Assembly: GCF_028640845.1 (NCBI RefSeq)
Contig: NC_080539.1
Coordinates: 196,425,436-196,489,435 of the forward strand
DNA: 64,000 nucleotides
Direction of reading: 5' to 3'
Source of the DNA: Ahaetulla prasina
Taxonomy: Eukaryota > Chordata > Lepidosauria > Squamata > Colubridae
This document shows, one piece after another, positions 34,735 through 46,668 of the stretch. The notes under the pieces are model-generated. The model searched no databases, had not been told where the DNA came from, and worked only from the letters and a program-made list of their open reading frames with translations. Position numbers and translations under genes: made by a program. Each line of letters starts with the position of its first letter. Position 1 is the stretch's first letter.

Positions 34735-34800
34735 ATTGGTTTAGTTTATTCGATTTGCATCCCACCTTTCTTCTTGAGCAAATGCTCAGGGCAGTCCAAG
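34735..34800 (-). mobile_element. SINE/LINE tail remnant
   Basis: GTTTATTCGATTTGCATCCC, ACCTTTCTTC and CTCAGGGCAGTCCAAGTAAA resemble the reverse complement of the common squamate SINE/LINE 3' tail also seen at 21668-21785. Very short and tentative. Confidence 0.4.
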
Positions 34801-35154
34801 TAAACTGCTATCCAGAGACTTATTTATAAAATTAGATTTTTTTTTCAAATATTGCAAATAGGGAGGGAGATGTTATTGCCTTTGACCCTAGTCTCTATAG
34901 ATTTCTAATGGTATAGAGCTGCAAAATGTATTACCATAGTGATAATATATATATATTATATATATTATAGCTTGAGCTACCTCACATAGAAGTATGAAAA
35001 ACTCACAGTGTGAAGCTCTAAAAGAAGAAGATGGCACCAGACAACTATCCTATGATTGATATTGCAGAAGGTTCAGAAATACTTATTTCCCTGTGGTTTG
35101 AGGACAGTTTCTTTCATACATGACCACTTTATGTGTGCAAAGTATATAAAACTT
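34801..35154. other. AT-rich DNA
   Basis: A short (AT)n stretch lies at about 34944-34970. Nothing else was recognised. Confidence 0.45.
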
Positions 35155-35440
35155 TGGGCCTCTGGTGGTTCAACAGACTAATGCAGTCTGTTATTAACAC
35201 AGCTGCTTGCAATTACTGCAAGTTCAAGTCCCACCAGGCCCAAGGTTGACTCAGCCTTCCATCCTTTATAAGGTAGGTAAAATGAGGACCCAGATTGTTG
35301 GGGGCAATAAAAGTTGTCTTTGTATATAATATACAAATGGATGAGATTATTGCTTAACACAGTGTAAGCCGCCCTGAGTCTTCGGAGAAGGGCGGGATAT
35401 AAATTCAAATAAAAAATAAAAATAAAAAAAAATAATAAAA
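35155..35440 (+). mobile_element. Sauria-type tRNA SINE
   Basis: The head is GCCTCTGGTGGTTCAACAGA with the B-box-like AAGTTCAAGTCCCACCAGGC, then GGTTGACTCAGCCTTCCATC, GAGGACCCAGATTGTTGGGG, and the terminus GTAAGCCGCCCTGAGTCTTC with GGGCGGGATATAAATTC and an A-rich tail. Nearly the same subfamily as 47665-47935. Confidence 0.92.
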
Positions 35441-35502
35441 AAAACCTTCATCGGCTTCTGAGATTATACATGTGTTGCCTTAGCTAGATTGGTGTTGTGG
35501 AC

Positions 35503-35716
35503 TTCTAGTCCAACCCCCTGCCCAGGCAGGAAACCCTACACCATCTCAGTCAGATGGTTATCCAACATTTTCTTAAAAATTTCCAATGCTACAACACTGG
35601 AAATTTTTAAGAAAATGTTGGATAGCCATCTGACTGAGATGGTGTAGGGTTTCCTGCCTGGGCAGGGGGTTGGACTAGAAGGCCTCCAAGGTCCCTTCCA
35701 ACTCTGTTGTTATATT
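35503..35716. mobile_element. CR1 3' end as a near-perfect inverted repeat
   Basis: The left arm (35505-35588) is the reverse complement of CR1 3' sequence. The right arm (35600-35682) is the same sequence in plus orientation, continuing to the true CR1 end (CTCCAAGGTCCCTTCCAACT). The arms differ at about one position (GGATAACC against GGATAGCC). The spacer is about a dozen bases (ATGCTACAACAC). Confidence 0.92.
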
Positions 35717-38700
35717 ATATTATATATATTTTTTAATTAAGAATTTTAATTACAATAGTAACAACTAATACAAGCCAAACTTAGAAAAGGTTAAGAGAAA
35801 GAGTGTGTACTCCTATGGATTATTCACTTAGGGACTGTCTGAATTCTATGAGAGTTTCATAAATTGATTGCACACGGCAGCAGCATCCATGACAGTTTCC
35901 CACTTTTTATAGTAATAGTTATAGTTTATAACACTTACGGGATGATTCAACTTTTCTGCTTAAAACTGACTAGCCACTCTGTTCTACTGAGTGTTGTCAC
36001 CTTCCCAAAGGTAAAAGGTGACATTAACTCAGGTATTCCTATTGCCTTCCTTCCAGGATCTCCTTTACCTTTGTCAGTCACATAAAGATATTCTTTCAAG
36101 CAAAGCTTCACAGGTTTTTTGCTGCCCATTCACTTTGCATTAAAGGGATGGCTTCAGAACTGGACCTGAACTCCATTTTTTAGGAATTCTCCCTCCCCCA
36201 CAATCAAAGTCTCCCCATTTCTGATCAAGCGTTGAAAAAAAAAGCATGAAAAGAAACATGAACCCATAAGTCAATCTCCAAATTCATATTTTCCACCCAG
36301 GACATGTATGTGTGCTGGGATGGGTGAAGGCAAATGCGCCAGAAATATATAGCTTGCTGTGCCTGCCCAAAGGGGATTAAGTCACGGACAAAAATAAAGA
36401 AGAATAAAATATTAAGTTTTATCAGACACATTTCAGTCAATTGCATAATATCAGTCATTATCATAAAATCCACAGTCTTCCTGAAATGCTTTCTTTGTAT
36501 CAGGAAAACGACCAAACAGAGATTTTTTCTCTGTCTTGAGATTCTATGGTACATTATTTAACTAAATCCTTCCAAATTTTCTAAATTTCCTTTAATCCAA
36601 AAGGTAAAAATTACAATTTCAAACATCCTTGTTTTCATTTTAAAAAATGAATAATAAAGGAAAGAAAGGAAGGAAGAAAGAACAGAGTGCTGGTGTTTTC
36701 TCCACACAGAGAAAGGGTGTGTTCTTGCTTTTCTCCTTGTGATCAAAGCTGAAACAGTGATTTTGCGTTATTATAAGAGTCATCATTTTTGCCTCTAATT
36801 TGGATGGTTTTTAATAAAGCTCCATTGATTCCACTGAATGAAACCCCTCTTGACAAATGCAGAACATACACACTGATTACTAAATACGCAGCAATTATCA
36901 TATTCAGCAGCACACTTTAATATCTTATTTATAGATGTATCTATCTATAATTTGCTTTAATTAAGTTGCATTGATTTTAATGACAGCAGTCATCTCTTGA
37001 AGATGGAATTAGGGTTATATAATCCCATCAATACCATTGCATCATTATTTAATGTTACCTTTTATACTCGTCACTGCGTAGAATAAATTGTTTTTTTCTC
37101 AAATACCACATAAAAGACAGGATATCTTTCACTGGCACAGCTACTACTCTAGATGTGGAAGAAAAACATAAACTTTTGAATTACATAAAATTCAGCCTCT
37201 ACTGTATGTTTAATCAATAGACAACTAACAATGGGATAAAAGAATAGGGTTGGTAGCTTTTGACAAGGATAGATATATTTTTTCACAACGCTTGATTCTC
37301 TTTTCTCTCCCCTCTTCCTAGATATGCGCATGTAGGAACCCACTGAAAAGTTCATAATCAGGGACAGTTGATAAGCTTTTTTGAGCTATCTACCTTGTCT
37401 GGATATCTATTATCCTTTGCAGAAAAAGCAGTGGTGGAAATATCAATGGTTATGATATTTTTCTTTAACTCTTGCAACTGGCAGAGTGCTAAGTCAGGAC
37501 TTTTCCAAGCAGGTAGCACCCTATTGCTACCAGGAAAAGCCTGTTGTCCAGCTATTCTGTCTTTCTTTCCCTCAAAAAGTTTATGTGAAAAGGAGAAGGG
37601 AGAGTGGGGAGGCTAGGGGTGGGGTGGGGTGGGGGCAAAGGGGTGACACCAGTCCAGACTTGCATTGGATCTCGCACCGCATTTACCGAAAGTGGCACAA
37701 CAATCCCCAAGTTCTCACTGTTCAGAAACCCTTACTTCCACTTTTCCCTCTCCTCTGAATTACTTGAAAACGTGGGTTACCTTAGATTGCTGATTAGTTT
37801 ACTTGAGCTTCCCCACTCTCCCTCCTCCTTTTCACATAAAATTGTTGATGGAGAAAAAGTTAAAGGTTATTTTCCCTTAAAAAACAACGGAACATTTCTA
37901 ATCTCTCTCTATTTAATTCCTAAAGAAAAAGATGCTTAATGAAAAATCGGTGCCGAGTACATTCTTGTGCAAGATGGTTAGGTTACGGTAATTTTAAACA
38001 TATCCAAAGGTGTATCTGCTCAGGCATCAAACAACTCTTATAAAAAACCCTGATCTTCTCTATAAGCATCAACTGTACCTCTGAAATTCCCAACTATTCA
38101 GGCTGAACCTTATGAGAATAGATGGTAGCAATGTTTTTTTTTCCCCTGAAACAGAAAAACCTGTTGCCTCTCAATGTTTTGATTCATTCTGTGCAGTAAT
38201 AAGGCAGATAAAGCTTTAGGTTATGATATCATGGCAAATTTTTCTTCTTCTATTTTCAGTCTGATAACTGTAAATGGAATCGGCAAGGTAATACCAGAAA
38301 CAGTAGCCTTTTATTAATATATACACAAAAAAATAAACATGCTCTAAGATTGAGATTTTGGGAATATATTTATAATTGGTTCATATGTTAAATGGTAGGT
38401 AGTAAATGAAGTATACATTCTTTAATCATTTACCCTTCCTATGGAAAATTATTCACTTGGCATACTGAAAGAGCAGCTAATTTGTAATGTCAAGAAATAG
38501 CTCATTTTTTAAAAATGCTATTATTTTTAGTCACTTACAATAACTAAAAAGCCCTTACAAGGTCTAACCGCAAAAATAATTAGAATTATGCTGTATGAAA
38601 TATTCGCTACTGTTAGTCATTTTTAAAAAATTCTAGCGTGATTTAAAATAAAAAAAAACCCCACAATAATCTCTTACTCCGTTTGGTCAATCTAACTCTA

Positions 38701-39384
38701 AATCTATCAGCTGAAAAGTATGCATGACTTACTCCCAGACAACTGTGTCTCCTTGTTCTCTTACTTTGCACAGACCAAGATTTCGGCTAATGATTCACTA
38801 ATGGAAAAGGATTCAGACAGTAGGTATAAACAATAGCCAACAGCATATCTTTAATAGTATCTTTGCATCCCCTTAATCACCATTATATGCCTAGCTGTAT
38901 ATGCATAACTTTTCCCAACAATCTCAGTCAAGCACAGTGTGAAAATATCTAAGGATCTGGGCTTCTAAAAACTTAAAAGTTTTACTGGAGGAGATGGCCA
39001 GCAAACAATTTCACAAAGCATTCCAAGAACACTATGGGACAACTTTGCTTCCTCTTTGGTGCAAAAAGTTAGTTACCTTTGGGAAAGGAAGCAACGTGAC
39101 ATTTTGCTGCTTCTGGGAGTGCTTGTTTTATTTTGCACTACAATTGAAGTCCTCAGCGCCCGCCCCCCATGTTTAAAAGGAATACCCCTTTTGGCAGATG
39201 GTAAAAGAAAGATTGGAGTAGCAAAAATACTGCTTGGTGGGCTGTCTTCTTTATTTTCTAGTCAGATTTATGGTTACCTAACTGTAGGCCACCCACAAAT
39301 AGAGCAGGACTGGCTGAACCAAAAATAAACCACAGTTTCAGGCTGAAGTTAAGGTATTCTGCCTTAATCATAATTTGATACCTC
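35717..39384. other. long repeat-poor stretch
   Basis: More than 3.6 kb without recognised transposons, except AT/T runs just after 35717. It includes a G-rich tract (separate entry). No exon with splice sites was found. Confidence 0.45.
37602..37646 (+). other. G-run tract, possible G-quadruplex
   Basis: At least five runs of four or more G within 45 bases (GGGGAGGCTAGGGGTGGGG, then GGGGTGGGGG). It fits the usual intramolecular quadruplex pattern on the plus strand. Function is unknown. Confidence 0.7.
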
Positions 39385-39600
39385 TTAGTACTTCTTTTTC
39401 TTCCATTCAATCGTGTCAGATTCTCAGAGACTGTCTGAATAAGTCCCTGCTTTTTTTTTTTTGGCAAGGTTTTTCAGAAGTGGTTTGCCACTGCTTCCTT
39501 CCTAGGACTGAAAGAAAATGATTGGCCCAAGATCAACCAGCTGGCTTTGTGCCATAAACCAGAGTAGAACCGGACTTGGCTCTGACATCATGGGTTGTCA
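39385..39600 (-). mobile_element. tRNA-derived SINE
   Basis: On the minus strand it reads in the order AGCCAGCTGGTTGATCTTGG, GGCAAACCACTTCTGAAAAA and CCTTGCCAAAAAAAA, ending in the TCTGACACGATTGAATGG block. Same family as 5406-5633. Confidence 0.75.
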
Positions 39601-40596
39601 TAGGAGTCAGATTTATATGCTCACATAGTTAAAAGAGAAGATAACTTCCTTGTGATCAATGGAATGAAAAAAAAAGGCAACAAAGAGTGCTGCCCTCCCG
39701 AAACATGCATAGAGAAATCCTAGTATGTATGCATGTATCCAGAATGTAAGTTTGTCAATTAACTGTGCTTGTATTGCAATGAAGGAGCATAGTGATCAAA
39801 CTAATATTTGCTATTTGCTTCTGATATGACATTTTGCTAGAAATCATTTATTAGGAATTAAGCTTTGTTATTGGCATCTGAGGGAACAAACCCACTAAAT
39901 TCATGGTTGGAGATTGTTGTATATCTCCAACTAACATGCATATAGCAGCTTGGCCCTAGGTCAGTCTCATTGCACAAGTGCGTGCATTGGTGTACACATC
40001 CAATAAAGCCATGCAATTGGAATGAATGCCCACATGCCCAAGGAAACTGCAACAAAAGGGAATTACATATGGTCTCACACTAAGCTTCCAGACCTCCCCT
40101 AAATCAAGAAAACTGAAATCATGTTCAGAAGAATAGCAAACATCCCAAACTGGAGAAGAACATAAAATTACAGGCAAGTGGGAATAGTCTGTAATTCTGC
40201 AATTTGCTTTATAAATCCCAATTGATAATGACTTCCTCAAATAGTGATTGTTTGCAATTACTATAGTGTTGAAAAAGTAACTTTGGCACCTATGCCTGCA
40301 TTTACAATAACAAAAGTCTTCAGTGTGAAACTGATTAAGTTCTGGTCAATTTCAGGCAGCAGCTGCAGAAGGGTTCTAATCAATTAATTAAGATTACAGA
40401 GCTGCAGCTTGTTAACTGATGCTTAGCACTTTTTAGCGATGCACTGCCCTGCAGAGAAAAGCAGCTCAGAAAACAACTGCTTGTTTAGGCAATCTCTTCA
40501 TCCAGCAAGGGAGCAAAAAAGAGGGGGGAAAACCAGGTTACGCACAGGACATAGTACAAGAGAACTTTATCTAAACAAGACAATAGCAACAAGTGA

Positions 40597-40598
<2 letters not shown>
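39601..40598. other. unique DNA, no feature seen
   Basis: Nothing recognised. Confidence 0.45.
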
Positions 40599-40639
<41 letters not shown>

Positions 40640-40640
40640 T
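40599..40640 (+). repeat. (TC)n microsatellite
   Basis: About 18 CT units, then imperfect CCCTCTTTCTCT. Confidence 0.95.
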
Positions 40641-40735
40641 TTCTCTATGTGTCTTAATTTCACTGGAATCAAATGCAGCCACTAAATGGAGTGATTATTT
40701 TTAAATCTCTATATTTTAGATTGTACCATAACTAT

Positions 40736-41285
40736 TGTTTCAGCTCCTTCCCTCAAGATGACGCTGTAGGAAATTCCATGCCAAAACAATTAGACAGAAG
40801 GACAGTGCCCCTCCCCCCATGCCATCACTCTCCTAAACAACTAATTCTCACAACACTGTCTTATGCCCTTGGATGCCAAATTACCTCGTAGGGCTGCATT
40901 AGTAATAATCCTTCTCATCTTTCCTATTACCTATTTCCTTAGTTTCTTATGACTATAACTTTGTTATTTGTATGATTTATGTAGCTTGCTTTTATTTACT
41001 ATATTATTATGATTTATGTTGATTGCTTATTTAGTATCTGACTATCACTGAGTATTGTCTTATGATTTATGTTTGTATTTTATGATTACGATCATGACTG
41101 ATCACTTGTTGCTTGTATGTTGATGAATGTATCTTTTCTTTTATATTCTCTTTTACACGGAGAGCATATGCACCAAGACAAATTCCTTGTGTGTCCAATC
41201 ACACTTGGCCAATAAACAATTCTATTCTATTCTATGTACACTGAGAGCTTATGTCCCAGAGACAAATTCCTTGTGTGTCCAATTA
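40736..41285 (+). mobile_element. L3-type CR1 LINE 3' end with duplicated terminus
   Basis: Starts in the RT C-terminal coding region (TGTTTCAGCTCCTTCCCTCA matches the same segment of 20725-21262) and continues through the 3' UTR to TTGGCCAATAAACAATTCTA. After a short pentamer tail, the last about 50 bp of the element is repeated (TACACTGAGAGCTTATGTCC, then AATTCCTTGTGTGTCCAATT) and followed by the long pentamer array. Confidence 0.85.
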
Positions 41286-41414
41286 TTCTATTCTATTCTA
41301 TTCTATTCTATTCTATTCTATTCTATTCTATTCTATTCTATTCTATTCTATCCCTATCCCTATCCCTATCCCTATCCCTATCCCTATCCCTATCCCTATC
41401 CCTATCCCTATCCC
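41286..41414 (+). repeat. (ATTCT)13-(TATCCC)11 compound microsatellite
   Basis: Thirteen pentamers (41286-41350) pass directly into eleven hexamers (41349-41414). The array starts at the LINE terminus, so the pentamers are LINE-tail derived. The hexamer differs by one base from the vertebrate telomere repeat complement (CCCTAT against CCCTAA). Confidence 0.96.
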
Positions 41415-42163
41415 ATTTACATTATGTAAGCATTATTCACTCTAAAATGCAAGGGCCTGATCTCAAAGGAAACAGAATCCCTCTAACTTAGTGTTCGGTT
41501 TCTGGTTATATTTTTCACTCCTGATTACCCAAATGTGTTGATTAATAGCTGTATGTATGTCATTAGAATGCACATTCCATAGGTCAGAAGCATTTCTGGA
41601 ATAAAGTAAACATATGGAATAAGTCATGCTATTCTTTCTATCATCCATAAAAGATTTTCTTATCAATAAAGTTTCTGATGACCTTGGTGTGTCTGGTTAG
41701 CAGTTTTGCAGACTTTTACAGAAAAGCAAGCTCAAATAATTAAGTGTTCCTTTAATCTCCTCCCTATCTCATATATTGAGACAGACTGAGATAATGACAC
41801 TACTGTTTAAATTTAATTTCTTCTTTTTGTTGGATGAAACTTGAAGACAATAATATGTCAATCATATCATTTTAATATTTCAGTATTTCTCATTAATGCA
41901 ATATACTTGGACTAAAAACAATTCCGAACAAAGAAGGTGCCATACTGATGGAAACCTCTAACGAGAAGAATTAAAAGCAAAAGATGTACCTGGAACTGTG
42001 CTATGCAAGTAAGTCAAATATACTTTGGGGCACTAATACAGATTTTTGGCTGAAATCTCTCTCTGAATTACACTTGCTTTTGAATGGACATGTTCACAGG
42101 AATCTTAGTTCCAATCTAGATGCTTCCATCCTAGATGGAAGCACACTGAAAATGAGAAGCCAC
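41415..42163. other. unique DNA, no feature seen
   Basis: Only a small palindrome (TGCTTCCATCCTAGATGGAA, at about 42121-42143) was noticed. Confidence 0.45.
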
Positions 42164-42171
42164 TTCTGGGC

Positions 42172-42685
42172 CAGTAATGGTGAACTTTTTGGTCTCAGTG
42201 TGTCAAAAATTTGGGAAATGCCTAATTTGACATTGCTGGATTTTTACCCTTCCCCATCCCTCCAAAAGAAACAATTCTCTATCTCTCCACCATATAGGCC
42301 ATTCTAGTGGCATTTGGTGGCAGTGCTGAGGCTGGGCCTGAAATCCAGTGCTCCTGAGCATCTGCCACGTGCCACTTATCTTCAGTTGTGTTCTCTTTCT
42401 GCTGACAGGCCCCTGCAACCTACCAGAGGTTGCTCCAGGTTGCAGGAGCCTTCATTTTTTTGGTGCAGCTTCAGAGGATGCTCCATTCTCACACAGTGCT
42501 TGGAGATTCTGGAGACCACAAGAGAACATACCCCATTCTCATGCAGCCTCCGCTGCCTGCTAAAATCAGGCGAGAATGAGGTGTGCTTTTGAGAATGGTT
42601 GTCAATGTTGGTCAATGCTAGCATATCACCCAAAATGTTCTAGCATGTCACCTTTGACACTTGTGTCATAGGTTCGCCATCCCTG
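42172..42685. mobile_element. non-autonomous hAT-like element, 514 bp
   Basis: The left end CAGTAATGGTGAACTTTTTG and right end CATAGGTTCGCCATCCCTG are imperfect inverted repeats of a CAGGGATGGCGAACC type. Flanking 8-mers TTCTGGGC (42164-42171) and CTCTGGGC (42686-42693) match 7 of 8. Subterminal GTGTCAAAA and TGACACTTGTGTC also pair. No transposase frame was seen. Confidence 0.8.
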
Positions 42686-42693
42686 CTCTGGGC

Positions 42694-45600
42694 TCAAAAC
42701 CTGAAGCTACCAAAGCTTCAAGATCTTATGATCCTTTTGCAAATGAGATCATTGCCATCTCAGTGCCTTTCTCTCTGGGTGGCTTTCCGTCCCATTAATC
42801 CAATCATTTGTTTTTGTTAATTTGATGCTTTAATTGTTTTAAACACAAGCAGATTGTTGGGACCCTCACATAGAAAGCCCAAGGCTGAGATAAAACGGAC
42901 AACAGACATCTTCAACTGGATAATAAAAAAGGCTTGCTTTATTTTCATGTTTTTAGGCCACGTTAAAAATACCTCCAGTTTTTTAACGGAACATAAAGTC
43001 AGGGAAAACAAAAAATAAAGAACAATGAGTCTCTTTTCAGCTTCTATAGAGAAGCAGACACATGGAATGGCCAGCTCTTTGTTTGTTTCTTTAAACATGG
43101 AAGGACAGCATTTCTTTAATACTAGCATGACAGTCTGCCACTTTGGTTCATTTTAATATTAAAGCTAACCTTTTGACACTGGCTGTGATTGAAAATAACT
43201 CCTTTTGTTCTTCCAGTCTTGCATTCTCTTCTTCTCCCTTTATTGCTGATAGTTTACTACACGGCTGATCCAGATAACTACTGCTTTTTAATGACTCACT
43301 GCTCCTCTTTCCAATCAGTTGTCTTGTTATCAGTTTGAATTGTTATCTATATTTTCGTGTTCTCTCATTACATTAACTTTTGAGCTCAGCACATCAGCGC
43401 TTGAACTCTCAGATGCTAAAGTTTCAACTTAAGCTATGCAAAATATTTGTAAAAGTCAGCAGTGAGTCTGAACAGTGAGAGCCACAAATCTGGGCTTGAG
43501 ACTTTGGAGGGAGAGAAGAGAAAGTAGTAAAACTTCTCAGTTCATTAACTGGCAATGGGCAGCTGGATCTCTCACTCTATTTTTAATATTTAGCATGATT
43601 CACTGTACTGTCATACATGGCTACATGCTGCTGTGAGAGTATGCATGTCACAGCAGGATCTAAAACTGAATTGCAGATCAAGCAGAGAAAAAAGGCAGTA
43701 AAATACACATATAGGCCAATACACACACAAGGGAAACAGCATTTCATTGTCTCTAGGAGTCTTGCTTTGCTAAAGACTCTCATGAGTAGAAAGCATGGGC
43801 AATAATCCTTGCATTATTACATTCTAAGCATTTAGTTAGTGCACAAATCAGGATACTCCATCACCATAAGGAAAAAAAATGGGGTAGGGGACAGAATGAC
43901 AAATGCCTTACAATGCAATCCACCCTGAATAAAACAAATAATATTTTTGCTGTTAAACTTTAACCTTGCATGCTTTTCTTCTAATCTAATAACAAACCAG
44001 AACAGTATTCATGGAATGTTAATGGCTAGAGTAATAAATCCACCTTAATCCTTTTAAAAATAGATAGGATAGAGGGTAAACAAGAAAGGCTCCTCTTCTG
44101 CTTGTCTATCCATTCCACCTTAAATAATTACGGTAAAAAGCCCTCTAAACTTCAGCCGTAGTAAGTAAACAAAGCACATCACCAAAATTCAATTGCTTTG
44201 CATTAACATTTATCAAAGCTATCAGCAAAAGACGATTTTAGCTGAATTTCATATGCCATAAGAACTTATTTTTTTTCATTTCTTTTCTTTTTTTAAAAAT
44301 CACACTGGATTAAATTTTCCAAGCGCTAAAGATTTAGTTCCTTTAAGCCTGTGATCATGACTGGGAGACAACTTTCCCTCCCTTGCTGATAGCACTTTAA
44401 CAGTTGATAACAATATTTTTGTGATCTAATGCTATCTACCATTTGTGGTACCAGATGGATGCCAGATGGACAATGCCCTTTTTTGGACTTCAGTGCTAAA
44501 TATCATTGGAGATGGGGTCAAGTCTGGTCAGCTGGCCATCTCAAATGACACTTCAAAACAAGACAATTGAGGAGAAGACTGCAACATCTGTTCCAAATTT
44601 ATAAGGACCATAGAAAATAATATGAAGTTAATCTAGAGCTTCAAACAAACAAAGATTCTAGCCTCTGTGAACTTTGCCTTGCAACTGGATCACTGGTGTC
44701 CCCTCTGACTTTAAAGAATAGGCAGTATACTTCTCTCTTTCAACAAGTGAATTACAATATCTCAGTTCAAAAATCCAGATGGCCTCAAATTAACAGCAAG
44801 AGGCCCAAGAATTTCTACGTTTTTTGGGTGCTTACCTGGATTTTCTCAGCCCAGCTACGGTGGTCATATGCAATAGTGCCATGAACTCTCAAGACAGAGC
44901 AAGACAGCTTCCTTTCAAATGGCAAAACAGGACAACAAGGCAAAACCAATGGCTCTTGTCTGGGAAAGGTTGAGATGGCACAGGACGCAGGCAAAGGGAA
45001 GAAGAAAGAGGACAGTGGGGCAGAGACCTAGTAGAAGTATTAATTTTTAAATTTGTTTTTCAGAAGGCAGGTCCAGCTTTCAAATCGGATGTAGCACCAA
45101 TTGTTTAATGGGCTAAATGTGACTTATCAAAAAGAGCTTCCCCCCTTCCTTTCTTTATGTATAAAAGGAAACGAAATACCCTTAAGTTTAGAGAGAGGTC
45201 TGTAGGAAAATACAGCTGACTTCAAAGCACAGTCACCACTCTGCAATTTTCTTCATAGAGAAGTTATGATAAACAGGTTATGTGGTTCCCTAAGGTTACC
45301 ATGGAAACCTTTTCTTTTCAGGCCATCATTTCCAAAGGTACAATTTGCATCAAAATGACAGAACTTGATTTTTTTTGGGGGGGGGGAGGAGATCCAAGAG
45401 AGGTCATGCCAGCATGTCTTATTGCTATTATTTCAAAACTTGCGACGGTAACATTTAAAGGAAAGATGTACTGTATTAATCAATCTAAACTTAGTGGCTG
45501 AGTAGAAATTAACTGGTATTTCTTTGGTTTTTAAACTCGTATCAAGAGAAATTAATCTTTGAATTCAAGAATAAATATTAAACAACTTTCTATTGCACCT

Positions 45601-46668
45601 AGTATTCTTTGCAATAGGCAATACAGGTATTGCCTATTGCAATGATTCCATAGCAAGGATCTGTTTTGGATGATGCCCGGACAGTCAAGTTTCCCATTAT
45701 TCTAATAAGAGTTTGCTTTTTGGATACTATACCTAAGAGAAGAAGCCTTCTAACAATGGTACTGTAAATTAAACCAATACTTGATTTACAATCAATAAAT
45801 CTTGTAAGTTACAACTGCTATAATATGATCTATTCCCTCTAAGCTGGAAATTATTTATAAATGCAATGTTTTTGATATAATCACCAAATAAAATAATCAT
45901 TATCTACATTTAACAATATTGTACATGAACAAATGCAACATATATTTTAACACTTAAACACAGTGTCTCTTAGGGTACTTTATATATAGCTTAGAAATGG
46001 CAAATATGTTGATTTGGTTTCTCCATGTTTTGTGATTTATTTTTGCACATCTGTCAAGTTAACTGAAATTATTTTGCACTAAAAATAATGGGTCTTTTGC
46101 ATCGATTATTATTTCTCCAAACATGCATTTTTCTTTGCAATTTTGTCTAATACACCCAATAAATATACCCAATTTATGGAAATATTAATATAACCCTTCT
46201 TGCATACATTCATGATATTATCCTTAGTACAATTTTGTCTTATTATGAAATTCAGAAATATGGGGAAATGGTGATGAAATTTCAGTTTGTGCATTAGTTT
46301 GAAAATGGGAAAACAAACATGTTCATATTCAAATACAACTAAATTGTGTTTCCCCCCATTACCATTATATAATAGTAGCTCCAAAGGAGTTTTGTAATTT
46401 CACTACAGGAAGCAGATCTGTGCATGTATTTTCCCCCCATAAATGAACATGAAATGAAATTAATATGGCTGATCCAATAAAAGTTAAATATGGTTACGCT
46501 GGATGAATGGAAAAGTAATAATGAAGAGGGAATTGTAGCAGGAAATATCCATTCATTTATGGCTCAGAGGATTTGAAAAACATTTGTATTGTTCTAAAAA
46601 AAATGAGGTTTTGATGGTTCTTTGCAGATACATTAAAAATGACAATTCAAATTCTATTTTTCCAGCAT
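42694..46668. other. long repeat-poor stretch
   Basis: Nearly 4 kb with no recognised transposon, only A/T runs and the palindrome at 45609-45642. Parts such as 44100-44340 could be conserved non-coding sequence, but this cannot be judged from one species. Confidence 0.4.
45609..45642. repeat. perfect short palindrome
   Basis: The 15-base arm TTGCAATAGGCAATA and its exact reverse complement are separated by CAGG, giving a hairpin- or cruciform-capable site in otherwise unique DNA. Confidence 0.93.

Noticed and set aside
37368..37939. Overlapping frames of 82 to 111 codons near 37.4-37.9 kb as possible exons
   Set aside because: Several frames overlap on the same strand, none shows a known motif, and good splice borders were not found.
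41349..41414. Interstitial telomere repeat
   Set aside because: The unit is TATCCC (CCCTAT), not CCCTAA, and it grows out of a LINE-tail microsatellite.
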